This document shows, piece after piece, positions 1 through 56,224 of a DNA stretch of 64,000 bases. The translations under genes were made by a program, and so were the position numbers. The notes under the pieces are model-generated. The model saw only the letters and a program-made list of their open reading frames with translations, ran no database searches and was not told the DNA's origin. Every line of letters starts with the position of its first letter. The stretch's first letter is position 1. Source of the DNA: Margaritifera margaritifera. Lineage: Eukaryota; Mollusca; Bivalvia; Unionida; Margaritiferidae. Location of the stretch: positions 3,454,501-3,518,500 of the forward strand of contig JAQPZY010001536.1 in NCBI GenBank assembly GCA_029931535.1, read 5' to 3'.

Positions 1-229
1 GACAGTAGTAATATCAAATTGACACGTACATTTTCCGACATAATGTGAACATACAGCGAGACAGACAAAGACTACCAACTTCACTTTAAATCCAGTTTGC
101 TTTTCGAGTGTGATGTGTAATTAACGTATATAAGGTCCTACAAATGATTTAGGGAGCAACGACACACAGACACATTCACCAGCAATGATCTAAAATGAAT
201 TTATTTAGTTTAATCTTTCCATGGTTTAC

Positions 230-44560
<44,331 letters not shown>

Positions 44561-44635
44561 GGCGTCTACTACTTCTTCGATAGGTCTATGTGCGTACTCA
44601 GCTTCCAGCAGGTTTCTGACGGCTCCAACAGCCTC

Positions 44636-44643
44636 TTTTTATA
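44636..44643 (-). promoter_or_regulatory. TATA box of the Kazal gene
   Basis: The minus strand reads TATAAAAA, 76 bases before the start codon. An initiator-like GTCAGAAA with its A at 44617 lies 26 bases downstream of the first T, giving a predicted 5' UTR of about 57 bases. The fit of TATA, initiator and ATG spacing supports a focused promoter. The transcription start itself is inferred. Confidence 0.6.
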
Positions 44644-45375
44644 CCTTTGATTGGCATGTAATTTATATCGTTTTCAGTATTAAAAAATAGTCAAGAACAA
44701 TGACACATTACAATATTCACCCCGCTGTGAGAGCTCCAAATATTTATATCTACAGGACAGTTCTGGGGATCACAGTTCACCATGCGCCTGTCCAGTTTCC
44801 CACTGCCTCCCATTTAGGACTTTGCAGCCATTGACAACGTATGTATCTACATGTGATCTGATAAGAAAGCATTTCCGAGTAATTGAATTAGGGTCTATCT
44901 TGGCCACCTGTAGGGGTGAAAGGATGGGATATATACGGCTGTAATATTATGGTATCAGGATGGTACGGGATTTGTTTGCTCATTGAGTAATTGCAAATCA
45001 TTCTACATTTGACAGAAAGTCCGTCCCTGTACCAATCCGTTTCAAGTGTTTTTCAAGTACTTTTCATGAAATAATGTACATCATCGGTAACATCAAATTT
45101 TGTTAAAGTATACTCTGTACCATGTGTCCAAGGCAGATGACTGTTCAAATATATGTGGTCAGCTACCTGACGAAATATCACTATCTGTAAACAAATACAA
45201 GGCTTGAAAAATACACAACAAATTTTAAAACAGTAAACTGTTTTCATGATAGACGTCAGTCTACCCAACTTTTACGGACTTTTCAAATTTCTCTACTCCT
45301 GCCAAACAGTCAAAGTTTCATCGGTAAAACTTTACTGTACAAATCATTAAATGCAAATATTTATTTAAACTGTCG
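44644..45375. other. Upstream region of the Kazal gene
   Basis: No gene recognised. It would hold upstream control sequences, but no specific binding site can be supported beyond the TATA box. Confidence 0.5.
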
Positions 45376-45637
45376 CCTGGGGGCCCCGGGTGGCCGATTG
45401 GTCTAAGGCGCTCGCCTTTACAGAAAACTGACATCTCACCTCTGACAGCGTGGGTTCGAGTCTCGGGCTCGGCCAACGTGGGTATGTGAGAAAGCTTGCC
45501 AGTAGCTTCTCGTGGGTGGGTGGTTCTTTCCGGGGTTTTCTCTGGTTTTTCCTCCACCAGATATACTGGCCGCCATGTATAACCTATCATGTACTGAAAA
45601 ATGGCGTTAAACCCGTAACAACCAATCAACCAACAAC
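45376..45637 (+). mobile_element. tRNA-derived SINE with conserved central domain
   Basis: A-box-like TGGCCGATTGG, perfect B-box GGTTCGAGTC, then a central part ending TTTTTCCTCCACCAG and a tail GTTAAACCCGTAACAACC. Flanked by ACTGTCG at 45369-45375 and 45638-45644. The head resembles a Leu/Ser-type tRNA, but the tail and target duplication mark a SINE rather than a tRNA gene. A different family from the SINE in the array. Confidence 0.85.
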
Positions 45638-45644
45638 ACTGTCG

Positions 45645-48245
45645 TCTTAAACAAAATTTTAAACAAGAACAAAAACAAAAAAAAAACTCAGCATGTTGAA
45701 CCTTTCTCCTAAACAAAAATAAAATAAATAATCTATAGTCACTATGTGTACCAACGTAAGAGTAATGCTGTACCAAAACATTGGGCATACTGGGGCATGT
45801 CAATATACAGTGAATTCATTATTGTAGGTCATATCCCGTAAATTACAATATCAGCATTTCTGCATGCAAGAAGGACATTCTCGATGATAAATTATGGAGA
45901 TTAGCGATCCAAGAGAGAGAGAGAGAGAGTATAGTGGTATGAGTTAGTATGTCAGCTTTATGGCGGTTTCAAATATGGAAATAGTTTTCATTTTGTACAT
46001 TTGCATTTGTTTTATACAAGCATCTACTAATTCATAATGTTAATCAGTGATTCGTTTTTAAGTCATCTGCTATTTATGACTGACTATTTATATGCATGAC
46101 ATCAGTTAAAGCTTTGTGCGGATTACGGATGATGATAAACAAACCATCCTACCTTGACATAATTTTACAGCTTAACTGATTCGTCAAAGTCTTATGAATT
46201 CATTTTGTTTCCAATCTGAGAGAACTTATACTTTCTATGCCTATTAGATAGTCGACACATTTTCACCCATCCTCACCAAGCGAATGTCCTTTGGACGATG
46301 ATGATGATGATGATGATGATTATTATTATTATTTAAATAAATCTATAATACGTGATTTAGTTGATTACTCGTGTCTGCACATGGGCTTAGAACAGAAACA
46401 TGTATATATTTTGGTGTAGAAAGAAGTGACAATGACAATGTGAAGTATACTGAATGAGAAATATTGTAGCTAAAGAAGATGATTATCATTTTATAATGAT
46501 GTACTCAATTACGAAAATATATATCAGGAACATGATTTATACCCACCCTAATAGGTATAAGTTAGTAATTTCATGTATGTCTGATAAAATTAATGAACTC
46601 ATTAATCTCTGAAAATATATTAATTTAATATTATAATAATTTTGTGCATAATAAAATATAATGTAATTAGTTTAATAATAACAAAATTGTATACTCTCTA
46701 ATGCAACGATCTAATTATGCTATGTATGGACTTTAAGAATATGTATTTATGTGCTAAAATAATATCAACTATATTGATATCGTTTATCCTGAATTGCAAT
46801 AATTTCATGTTCCTTTAGAATATGAATGTTTATAGTATTGTAGAATATGAATGTTTATAGTATTGTAGAATATGAATGTTTATAGTATTGTTTATGTTCA
46901 GGAAATTAGCACTTTGAATTGCTTAATTCTTAACACTCCACTTCGTAACATAGATGATAGACTGTGTACTCTAAGACTTTAATAAAAAAAAATTATTTTG
47001 ATCTTGGCTATTTTCAGGGAGAATATTTATCCAGAAAATTCCCTGTTTCCCATAGAGAGAAAAGTCCTTTTTTCCCATAGACTTTCTCATTACTCTATAT
47101 CGAGTTTTTCATGTATTTTCGTATTGAGCTTCTTTTATGATCTTATACTTTTGTGCGTACGTTAAGGTAGACTATAATAAACCATCTGTCTGTCTGTCGA
47201 AATTGTCATTTAACTGTATTAACACTCCAAGGTGCAAATGTAAATCAGTTTACCCGAAGGCAAAGGTGAACAATGGCAACCAGAAACAACCTGAAATTAT
47301 TGATTTGTGCAGCCAACACGGATAAATTTGTTATTTTTAAAAACTATTTGCTGGTATTAAAAAATCCGTAATGTATCCTGTTTCTTTACACTGTTCAATA
47401 CAACATATACGTATATATTTGTTAGATGACAGAGGAATCTTGGTTCAAAATCTATGTTTGAAAATTTTAAAATGTCTGAAATTCAGATTTAAATGTGTCT
47501 TCCGTTTTGGGAAAAACTTGATGAAATATAATTTATTGTGCTTATTTTAACCTTTCAGAAATGTATACTGTTATGTACTTATCAGATGAAAGTGAAGATT
47601 TATAAAGCTTTAAAGACTACAATGATTCAAATCTTTATAAAGCCACCTTTCTCGCCTTAAATTAAACTATGATTTTCTTATAGTACAGGATCATATTTTA
47701 TTCGAAATGTCTATTTCTAATATATGAAAAATCTGTCAGGTTTCTTAATATATAAGAATATTTTTTTAGGAATATAGAAAATACTCGATTCTCCGATTAC
47801 AAGATGTCATACTTATGTGATATCTTGGAGCAAATTTTTCTCAGATTAAGTTATCGTCAAAATTGTTTCCTTATATTAGAATACTGAATGAGATTTTTTC
47901 AAATTTTGGAAAATGTTCTAAGCTTATACAACATCAGCAAGAATGATGTAATAATTGATTTCGTTCTTACAATGGCGAACACCAGCCTTAGCTCTTGGCC
48001 CAATTCGGTACTTCAGATAAAAAAAATCCACATATATATCATTGATTATTTATTATTATTATAATTATTATTATTATTATTATTTTTTATTTTTTTATTT
48101 TTTTACCTTGCTTTATTTTTAAATGCCGGTTATTTCTCATTTTTTTTTAAATATAATTTTCAACAGTCTATATTTGCACTGAATCAAACTTCATAAATTC
48201 TGTAGTAATTCTGCTTTCTTTTCTCATTTTAATCTCAGGCAATAA
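45645..48245. other. Intergenic AT-rich DNA
   Basis: No gene recognised. It contains (GA)8 near 45913, (GAT)n(TAT)n at 46300-46333, a 25-bp triplet repeat (46817-46891) and a T/TTA-rich stretch at 48045-48110. Confidence 0.55.
46817..46891. repeat. 25-bp direct repeat, three copies
   Basis: Three perfect copies of AGAATATGAATGTTTATAGT plus ATTGT. Confidence 0.9.
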
Positions 48246-49353
48246 GGGTGCATAGTAGATGTTATATGTAGGATTGCTACAGACCAGACCTATTATAACG
48301 GTGCATAGTAGATGTTATATGTAGGATTACTACAGACCAGACCTATTATAACGGTGCATAGTAGAATGTTACGTGTAGGATTACTACAGACCAGACCTAT
48401 TATAACGGTGCATAGTAGATGTTACGTGTAGGATTACTACAGACCAGACCTATTATAACGGTGCATAGTAGATGTTACGTGTAGGATTACTACAGACCAG
48501 ACATATTATAAGGGTGTATAGTAGATGTTACGTGTAGGATTACTACAGACCAGACCTATTATAACGGTGCATAGTAGATGTTACGTGTAGGATTACATCA
48601 GACCAGACCTATTATAAGGGTGCATAGTAGATGTTACATGTAGGATTACATCAGACCAGACATATTATAAGGGTGCATAATAGATGTTTTATCTAGGATT
48701 ACATCAGACCAGACATATTATAAGGGTGCATAGTAGATGTTATATGTAGGATTACATCAGACCACACATATTATAAGGGTGCATAGTAGATGTTTTATCT
48801 AGGATTACATCAGACCAGACATATTATAAGGGTGCATAATAGATGTTTTATCTCGGATTACATCAGACCAGACATATTATAAGGGTGCATAATAGATGTT
48901 TTATCTAGGATTACATCAGACCAGACCTATTATAAGGGTGTATAGTAGATGTTACATGTAGGATTACATCAGACCAGACATATTATAAGGGTGCATAATA
49001 TATGTTTTATCTAGGATTACATCAGACCAGACATATTATAAGGGTGCATAGTAGATGTTACGTGTAGGATTACATCAGACCAGACATATTATAAGGGTGC
49101 ATAATATATGTTTTATCTAGGATTACATCAGACCAGACATATTATAAGGGTTCATACTAGATGTTACATGTAGGATTACATCAGACCAGACATATTATAA
49201 GGGTGCATAATAGATGTTTTATCTAGGATTACATCAGACCAGACATATTATAAGGGTGCATAGTAGATGTTACGTGTAGGATTACATCAGACCAGACCTA
49301 TTATAAGGGTGCATAGTAGATGTTTTATCTAGGATGACATCAGACCAGACCTT
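48246..49353. repeat. 53-bp minisatellite, about 21 copies
   Basis: Unit begins GGGTGCATAGTAGATGTTA and includes GGATTACATCAGACCAGAC and TATTATAA. The first six or so copies have TACTACAGACC, later ones TACATCAGACC, and two subtypes (TTACGTGTAGG and TTTTATCTAGG) interleave. Confidence 0.92.
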
Positions 49354-49591
49354 GCCCTAAATTCATAAAACTCCTCAGCTTGAGTGTACACTCAAAATCA
49401 AATGTTGATAGCTTTCAATAAATAAAAAAATTGAAATACAGGAGATTTCAAAGTAGCAATGTATTTAGACACAGATGTCTGTTAAATATGTATGTTTTAT
49501 CCTGAAACAATTTAGCAAATATAAAACTTATGACAAATGCATTTTTTATGTTTGGTGTACACTTAAGTTGAGAGGCTATGCTGATACTGGG
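49354..49591. mobile_element. Inverted-repeat (MITE-like) element
   Basis: Left arm CAGCTTGAGTGTACAC and right arm GTGTACACTTAAGTTGAGAG are imperfect inverted repeats, and weaker similarity extends about 40 bp outward on each side. AT-rich interior, no ORF. The target duplication is not clear. Confidence 0.6.
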
Positions 49592-49846
49592 CCTGGCTCC
49601 GTAGTCACGAAATTATCTGAGCACAAAATTTGAACTCTTGATCAAATTTCCCAACTTTTGATCTTCTGTATGTTCACTCAGAAAAAAAGGCTCAAGAAAA
49701 TGTCTGGATTATCTAGTTAATTGTTTCTCTACGAACATGCCAAATGTTAACGAGACTGGCTGACTCTGAGTATTATTTTTAAATTTTGAATTTTCAGTCT
49801 GAGTATGCTTTTTGTGCCCAGACAGTTTCGTGACTACGGGGACTGG
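49592..49846. mobile_element. Second inverted-repeat element, abutting the first
   Basis: Left end CTCCGTAGTCACGAAATTAT and right end CAGTTTCGTGACTACGGGGA are inverted repeats of about 30 bp with a few mismatches. No coding capacity. A short CTGG flanks both ends. Confidence 0.65.
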
Positions 49847-49864
49847 AGATAACGTCATTTATGT

Positions 49865-50104
49865 TTGATGGAACAAAATCTTAAGTTTAAACTCAAACTC
49901 ACGAGCTTTAGTCATTTTCAGGCTAGGACTGTCAGTGCTGTTAATTCAATCGTTTTAGAGACAGATAAAAAAAAAAAAAAAACGTTTCGAAGAAATGTGA
50001 ATTTGTGTTACTTTCAAAACTCGTCGTGTCAAAGAAAGTATGCCTCCAATGCTCGAGAAATGGGCAGGTTTATAGGTACATGTAGTTGGTTAATTCAAAT
50101 AGGT
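49865..50104. other. Unassigned sequence with open frame
   Basis: A plus-strand frame begins at 49865 but is composed around an A-run and matches no family recognised here. Not supported as a gene. Confidence 0.3.
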
Positions 50105-50347
50105 CAGGACAACCTATTTACACACTCTGGTTCCAATGTCTGAAATCCGAAACACAAATGTATGCAGGTGAAGATCTAACGTGTGTGTGTGTGTGTGCGT
50201 GCGTGCGTGTGTGCGTCTGCCAATGAAAGCTCGTTTTAAAATGAACTTTAACACGTACAAATAACGTTTTCGATTTTCTGAATTTCTGATTATCCGAACT
50301 ATTCTCACGGCTCCCACCGAGTTCAGAGAACAAAGAAGGTTCTACTG
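50105..50347. mobile_element. Tigger/pogo-like non-autonomous element
   Basis: The right end read on the minus strand is CAGTAGAACCTTCTTTGTTC, followed by TCGGATAATC, and is preceded by TA, as in the Tigger/pogo families. The left end CAGGACAACCTATTTACACA is a weaker inverted match. A (GT)n(GC) run lies inside at 50181-50215. Confidence 0.5.
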
Positions 50348-50349
50348 TA

Positions 50350-50926
50350 TACCGAAGCCGTAGAGGTGTGCGATAGCTTGATGTCCATCGTATATATTTG
50401 ACCATTCCTGTGAATCAAAGAATAGCTTCGTATACATTAAGTGTAGTGCACGTGATTAGTGCGATTTTCACACATTTTGTTCGCTGGTAGAACACCTCAG
50501 TGTGTGCTAACACGCGCATACACTAGGAATACAAAAATGTTTCGTGTCTAACTGATTTGAATAAACGAGGTGTTCCGAGCGGTAAATTTGGAGTTCAAAA
50601 TTGCCGCCTTGCTAGACTACGGTAATTTATTTAAAAAGTAGTTACGGTTGTTCATATGTTCAAAGTGTATTTTCAGTCACGGAAATGTCCGAAAAGTTGC
50701 GATTGACCTTGATATATGATCATCAACATTCTAAACATGACGTCTTTTACGCCATCTTCATGTTGTACGCAAGACTGCATACAATGGTTTCCCTAGCTTA
50801 TTCTTTTTATGTGCCGATTTGTTTTCTGTTTTTTTTTTTTTTGTTTTTTTTTTTGTTGTTTTTTTTAATTAAAGGAATTATATGCATTCCCATACGTCTT
50901 CGAGGTCATTCATCAGATGCTATCTG
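50350..50926. other. Intergenic, nothing recognised
   Basis: Contains a poly-T tract (50829-50866). No gene or repeat family is supported. Confidence 0.5.
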
Positions 50927-51870
50927 GATCAGTCAATGCACTGGAAATAATGTCAGTGAGGCAGTCAATGCACTGGAAGTAATGTCAGTGAGGCAGTCAA
51001 TGCACTGGAAATAGTGTCAGTGAGGCAGTCAATGCAGTGGAAGCAATGTCAGCAAAGTAGTCCATTGCAATGGAAGTAATGACAATTTCATTGCAGTAAA
51101 AGTAATGTCACTAAGAGTGTCCTTTTCCGTGGAAGTAATGCTACTGAGGCAGTCCATTACAGCGGAATTAATGTCACTGAGATATTTCGTTCCAGTAAAC
51201 GTTATGTCACAGGGGTTGTCAACTGAAGTCAAAATAATGTCTATGAGGCAGCCCATTGCATTGGAAGTAGTGTTAATAAGGTAGTTCATTACGGTAAAAG
51301 TAGTATCAATAAGGTAGTTCATTGCAGCGGAAGTAATTTTATTGAGATAGCCGATTACAGTTTGAGTCATGTCACTGAGGTAGTCCATTGCAGTGGAAGT
51401 AGTGTCAGTAAGGCATTCCACTGCATTGGAAATAGTGTCAATAAGGCAGTTCATTGCCGTGGAAGTAGTGCCAATAAGTTAGTCCATTGCAATGGAAGTA
51501 ATGTCTATAAGGAATTCCATTGCAGTGGAAGTAATGTCATTGATATAGAGTAGGCAACTGAAGTGGAAGTAATCCCAATACCAGGCATGTGTAACTTCCT
51601 CCAGGGCGAGGGCCGGATGGTTATTTTTAAATGTACCTGTATGATGTAAATGTAACCGAATAAAACGAGGTCGCGTGCCGTATTTTGCACATGCCTGGCC
51701 AATACGATATGCATTTTCCAACGGAAGTGATGCTAGTGAGGCAGTCCCTTGCAGTGAGAGTAGTGCCATAGAGGCAGTCCGTTGCAGTGGAAGTAGTGTA
51801 GATAAGGTAGTTCATTGCAGTGGAAGCAATGTCATGTCTTTCAGGTAGTCCACTGCTTTGGAAATAATGG
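50927..51870. repeat. 32-33-bp minisatellite, interrupted by an element
   Basis: Diverged copies of a unit containing GGAAGTAATGTCA and GAGGCAGTCCATTGCA. First copies are spaced 32 bp, later ones mostly 33. The 33-bp spacing keeps an open minus-strand frame with an 11-residue period (for example NYLIDTTFTVM), which is probably a by-product. The array is split at 51575-51704. Confidence 0.88.
51581..51698. mobile_element. 118-bp MITE inside the minisatellite
   Basis: Perfect 11-bp terminal inverted repeats CCAGGCATGTG / CACATGCCTGG, flanked by CCAATA at 51575-51580 and 51699-51704. No ORF. The superfamily is not recognised. Confidence 0.75.
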
Positions 51871-51871
51871 C

Positions 51872-52317
51872 AGAGAAGGAGCTGTCCCATTTGATATAAA
51901 TTAGAACTCAAATAACTTTATTTAAATTTGTTCACTGAAGGTTCCCATCAAGTTTCATAAAGATAAACGAGAGGCCATTTTTCTATTATACAAGTCCGTG
52001 ACACTTCAAATTTGCTGTTGCAATCTGATTCTGTTCAGTTGATCAGTTAGTGAAAGACACAACCCCGATGTGCTTGTAAATAAGGCGCGATAAACTGCGA
52101 ACCAAAGAAAAAGAAAATTTCCCATTGCATTTTGCTACAGCAGAGACGGGTCGACGCTGTTTCAAGGGAATAGCATAGACTCTAATATGTGGGCGTATTA
52201 TCCGATGGCAGATTAGGCTTTATATTGCTCCCAGATAGAAGCGCGTTATACACTATTCACGACGGCATACCAAACATATATTGGCTTCTTTTTCAAACGT
52301 ATACTATATTTTTTATA
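51872..52317. other. Intergenic, nothing recognised
   Basis: No supported gene, RNA or repeat. Confidence 0.5.
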
Positions 52318-52325
52318 GGCATACT

Positions 52326-52464
52326 CAGGGCTGTCGCAAGTTTGCGCTGGAAGAAACGGCGCCCTCCACTCGGGAAAAAATACCGCAAACTCCGCGAAAT
52401 GGCGCCCCTCCGGCTTGGCGCCCCGGGCGATCGCCCGTTCCGCCCGCCCCATACGACGGCCCTC
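52326..52464. mobile_element. 139-bp GC-rich hAT-like element
   Basis: Ends CAGGGCTGTCG and CGACGGCCCTC (inverted, two mismatches), flanked by a perfect 8-bp duplication GGCATACT at 52318-52325 and 52465-52472. An 8-bp duplication and CAGGG end fit hAT transposons. The GC-rich body, with CGGGCGATCGCCCG, stands out from the AT-rich surroundings. Confidence 0.8.
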
Positions 52465-52472
52465 GGCATACT

Positions 52473-54210
52473 GTATAGTGTTATCTCTCAAGTCAACATG
52501 TTAATAATTCAATTGTACTGAGTTTCTTCATTGAAAAGCAGTATACCTGCTGCTTTGGTTGTTTTAGAGGTTTGACTATTTGTTTCTGTAATTATAATTT
52601 GGGGATGGATATTTTATTTATTTGTACATAATCTTCAATACAAAAGTATATAACTTATGGGATGAAAGTAAACATATTCGTAAAATAGTATGTTTTGTTA
52701 TGTATTTTCAAATATGTCTACACTCTAAATGAAGAACGAAAATATTGAATTACATTACATCCTAGACCGAAGTATTTACATGGGTGGGAATTCAATGTTG
52801 AAGAGGACAAAATTGTATATACCAGTTCAGTAGTTAAACAGATAAGTTTATATAACAATATAGAAGTATGAGATTCTTCTCAAGAAGGTAGAAGGTCCGA
52901 AACAGTTATGCCAAGAAATTCTAGAAATATGCATTGTCCTTTGCAAAATCCGGTTGCATGTAAAGATTCGAAGTGATGTGACCAAAATTACCTTGTTCTA
53001 AATTCTGGTCTGTTCTTGGTTGCAGGCAAGGAAAGGTTTCATGCCTGGATATACAACTCATGATGCCGAATGTTCGATTTATTGTTGTTTGAGTTTTAGA
53101 GATTTTACTGTACTAGAAAAAGTGATGTCATAGATGCAGATGATCTTTAATATGATTTAAGTTAAAGTTTGATAGTTGAAGTACTGGCACGAACATATTT
53201 CATTATGACCACACGACACTGTGTGAATTTATTCTGATTTATGGACAGAACTTTACTACCAAATATAAGGATAATTTATAAAGCTTTTGTTCGGCTCGTC
53301 ATCAATATAACGTAAATTCGTAATTGTTACTGAGATAGAAATGAATGTGAACGACGCTATCCTGAATCGTTCGCAAAGTTTAAAAAATTTCCAGTTTCAG
53401 GTTTCTTGGCAACTTTATTACTCCTGTTATTTCGGTTCAACTTATGTGCAGGGCACATTAGTTTCGATTCACATATTTACTTCTCAGCAAGAACTCACAC
53501 TTTTTCATCACGCAGTTTATTACTGAATTCAAATTAATTTTAAACAATAGTGCTTCAGTAGAGAACTTCCTCGAACGCCTGTTAAATGTTTACAAAGGAA
53601 AATGACATAATGAAACCATTGGTCACAGCATACAAATCTAGCTATGGAAAAATGAATGAACGTTGCACCATTAGCGTTATGTTACTCTCGTTCCAATTTA
53701 CAAAGAGGACAAAGCAGGGCGTATCGCTGTTTTTTGGTAACGTTTGTTCTGTACAAGGGTGGTCACTGCTTTATGTATGTAAATCTTTAACCCCTAAATG
53801 TAAACATCGGCTCAGCCCAGCCTCTACTACTGACTTGTTCGCGCAAATTATTAAATGTAAAATATATTTATAGTTTTTAAAAAAAGCAACAACAGCTCTT
53901 GCGTTCTCTTTATTTTCATCGGTCACTGCTTTACATATATAAACATCGATAATAAGTTAAAGAGAGTTATGTAACTTTACTAGCTGTCTTCTAATTTGCT
54001 AAGGTCCCCAGATCAACACCACGTTCATTTGATACTTTCTAACATATCCAAAGCAGATTTTTTTTAAAAAAAAGCTGTTTCTAAATATACCAATTGACAA
54101 AAGAACAATTGGGAATAATAGGTCATTGTTGACATGAAGATACAGAAGTAGAACATACAAAGAAGAGTAATCTTTAATTTCCATGTACAGTGTATGGGAT
54201 GAAACTTAAG

Positions 54211-54213
<3 letters not shown>
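52473..54213. other. Intergenic, nothing recognised
   Basis: Frames at 53341-53526 and 53586-53873 are open but lack recognisable domains or splice context. Confidence 0.45.

Positions 54214-54278
<65 letters not shown>
54214..54278. repeat. (CA)n microsatellite
   Basis: About 32 perfect units. Confidence 0.95.
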
Positions 54279-54282
<4 letters not shown>

Positions 54283-54438
54283 TCATATTGTTTCTAAGAT
54301 GATTTCGATTACAATACTCAGCAATGTCAGGGAGTAACTAATATTTTGTCAGCTGATGCTTATAAATACGTTAATATTCTTACTTCAAAACAATTCCAGC
54401 GTTCAATTTAAATATGTGATGTAAACCAGGAGCTGCAA

Positions 54439-54623
54439 TGGCTCAGTGTTTAGCGTGCCGGACTCGCGACAGAAAAGGGTACGAGATCGAATCCAACATC
54501 GGATCTGCCCAGGTCGGATTCTGTTTTGAGTCTTAAGGTAAAGCACTTTATTCTTATTTCCTCGGCACTAAATAGTCTACTTGTGTTGCTTTGCCGTATA
54601 AAACACCAAAACACCAAACCAAA
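54439..54623 (+). mobile_element. SINE related to the array SINE
   Basis: A-box TGGCTCAGTGT, B-box GATCGAATCC, AAAGCACTTTATTC region and tail CACCAAACCAAA. Flanked by CTGCAA at 54433-54438 and 54624-54629. It shares the downstream core (GGCACTAAATAGTCTACTTG) with the intron SINE in the array. Confidence 0.82.
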
Positions 54624-55009
54624 CTGCAAACTAGCAATACATTATACAAAAATATCTAGACACTAGTTGTTGACCAATATCATTTGCTTGGCGTAGTCCT
54701 GTTTAAACAATAACTCATTCTAACTGCTTATTTCAATGTTGAATGATTCAATTCAGGAGGATAAGATTTCCTTTTTAGTACTGTTATTTCCGTTCTTCTA
54801 TATCTACAGGAATGGAAGTTAAAAGAGTGCTTTTTTACGTAAAGGGAGTAAGTCACGAGTACATTTCCAAACAGACAATAGCATATGTCAGACGTGCGAA
54901 CGACTGTCAGTCACTTGCCAGTGTTGTGATAATATTGAGATTGTGTGGGGCATCTTGTTCCCATGAAATCAACCTATAGTGCATCAGGTTAATCTTGTCT
55001 AGCAATATT

Positions 55010-55450
55010 TACATGTTGTGCAACGAATATGGGAGGTAACTATGCTGTATGTGTCTAATAGATTACATTGCTTCCCCTTAGATACATAAATTCATGTCAA
55101 GTCCACGCATACATTTGATACTCTGGGGCATTTTTTTCAAGAATTTTCTAGAACTGTTTGTTTGTTGTTAGGGGTTTCTTTTTCTCTAACTAAGGACTTC
55201 ACCATGGGGTATTTATTTCATTTGTATATTCTCACGATCGCCCATTTGCATACATTAGTCCATATCTTTGACATTGTAAAAATAGAAACTATTAAAATGT
55301 TGGTTTAATGCTAAATGCAGTACACTTGAAATGGGTCGCTCCGACATTCTTCTGTGGAAAATAGATAATTTGTTATAATTCGCTCTCGCTTGTTGATTCG
55401 TTCACACTCATCAACATGAGTATTACAATTCGTACAAATCCTCAACCCAT
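55010..55450. repeat. Diverged segmental duplication, copy 1
   Basis: Matches 57285-57780 in the same orientation: shared blocks include CAACGAA-ATGG-AGGTAACTATG, CTAACTAAGG, TATCTTTGA-A-TGTAA and ATGCTAAATGC. Substitutions and indels are many, so the copy is old. Confidence 0.7.
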
Positions 55451-55465
55451 CAATATTTAAATGTG

Positions 55466-55502
<37 letters not shown>

Positions 55503-55523
55503 TAGAGAGATATATATATAGAT

Positions 55524-55556
<33 letters not shown>

Positions 55557-55590
55557 TATAGATATAGATAGATAGATAGATAGATAGATA
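55466..55590. repeat. (TA)n / (GATA)n microsatellite
   Basis: Mixed TA, GATA and GATATA stretches. Confidence 0.93.
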
Positions 55591-56059
55591 TATACATATA
55601 CTTTTTGTTAAAAATTGTTTTTATTTTTGCATTTTCATACCACAACCTCGCCTGCAATGTATTGCATGATAAATTTAAATCTTTATACTAATACTGTTCG
55701 ATAAATATGTCCGAATGATCTGCCATGGCCGTACAGTCTAATCTTTCCTTGGCTTAGTTTCTCCCTGAGCCCCATGGACCAGAATTTGTCTTTCTGTGAG
55801 GCTTTAACGCTTTTTGTATTTGAAGGGGGGGGGGGTCGCAACAGTTACGGGATACATACTTCATTCATTGCTGGTTCCTTTTCAAGAGACTGGTGTATTG
55901 TAAACATAAGTATGATCATGGGACTCGATGATCAGATGCAGAATACGCAAAATGTTAATAGGGAAAAGTCGAGAGAAATGGCACAAGACGAATGAGGTAA
56001 TTCTGGCTAGGCGATATGGAGATAGGCGAAAAGTAACTGTGGGCGAAATGTCACTAGAC

Positions 56060-56224
56060 GAATGGGCAGGCAAAGTGCCGCCCAAGGCCAACTACCAAAA
56101 TTACGCCCCCACTCCATTCGTATTATTTATGATATATATGGTACTCTTACCAAATTGCCGCCCCCTAGAAAGTGCCCCCGGAGCCACCGCCCCCTACGCC
56201 CCCTCCCCCCTCGCTACGCCAATG
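56060..56224. mobile_element. hAT-like element, about 165 bp
   Basis: The right end read on the minus strand is CATTGGCGTAGCGAGGG, a common hAT-type terminus. Flanked by ACTAGAC at 56053-56059 and 56225-56231. The interior is rich in GCCCCC blocks. The left end is degraded. Confidence 0.65.

Noticed and set aside
45376..45460. Possible functional tRNA gene
   Set aside because: The head continues into a SINE body with tail and target duplication, and the arms do not fold into a clean acceptor stem by eye.
48246..49353. Possible CRISPR array
   Set aside because: Direct tandem copies without unique spacers, in an animal genome; it is a minisatellite.
49865..50143. 92-residue frame with KKKKK
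   Set aside because: Crosses an A-run and the end of a transposon-like element; not gene-like.
53586..53873. 95-residue open frame
   Set aside because: No domain, no splice context and ordinary AT-rich composition; no reason to prefer it over chance.
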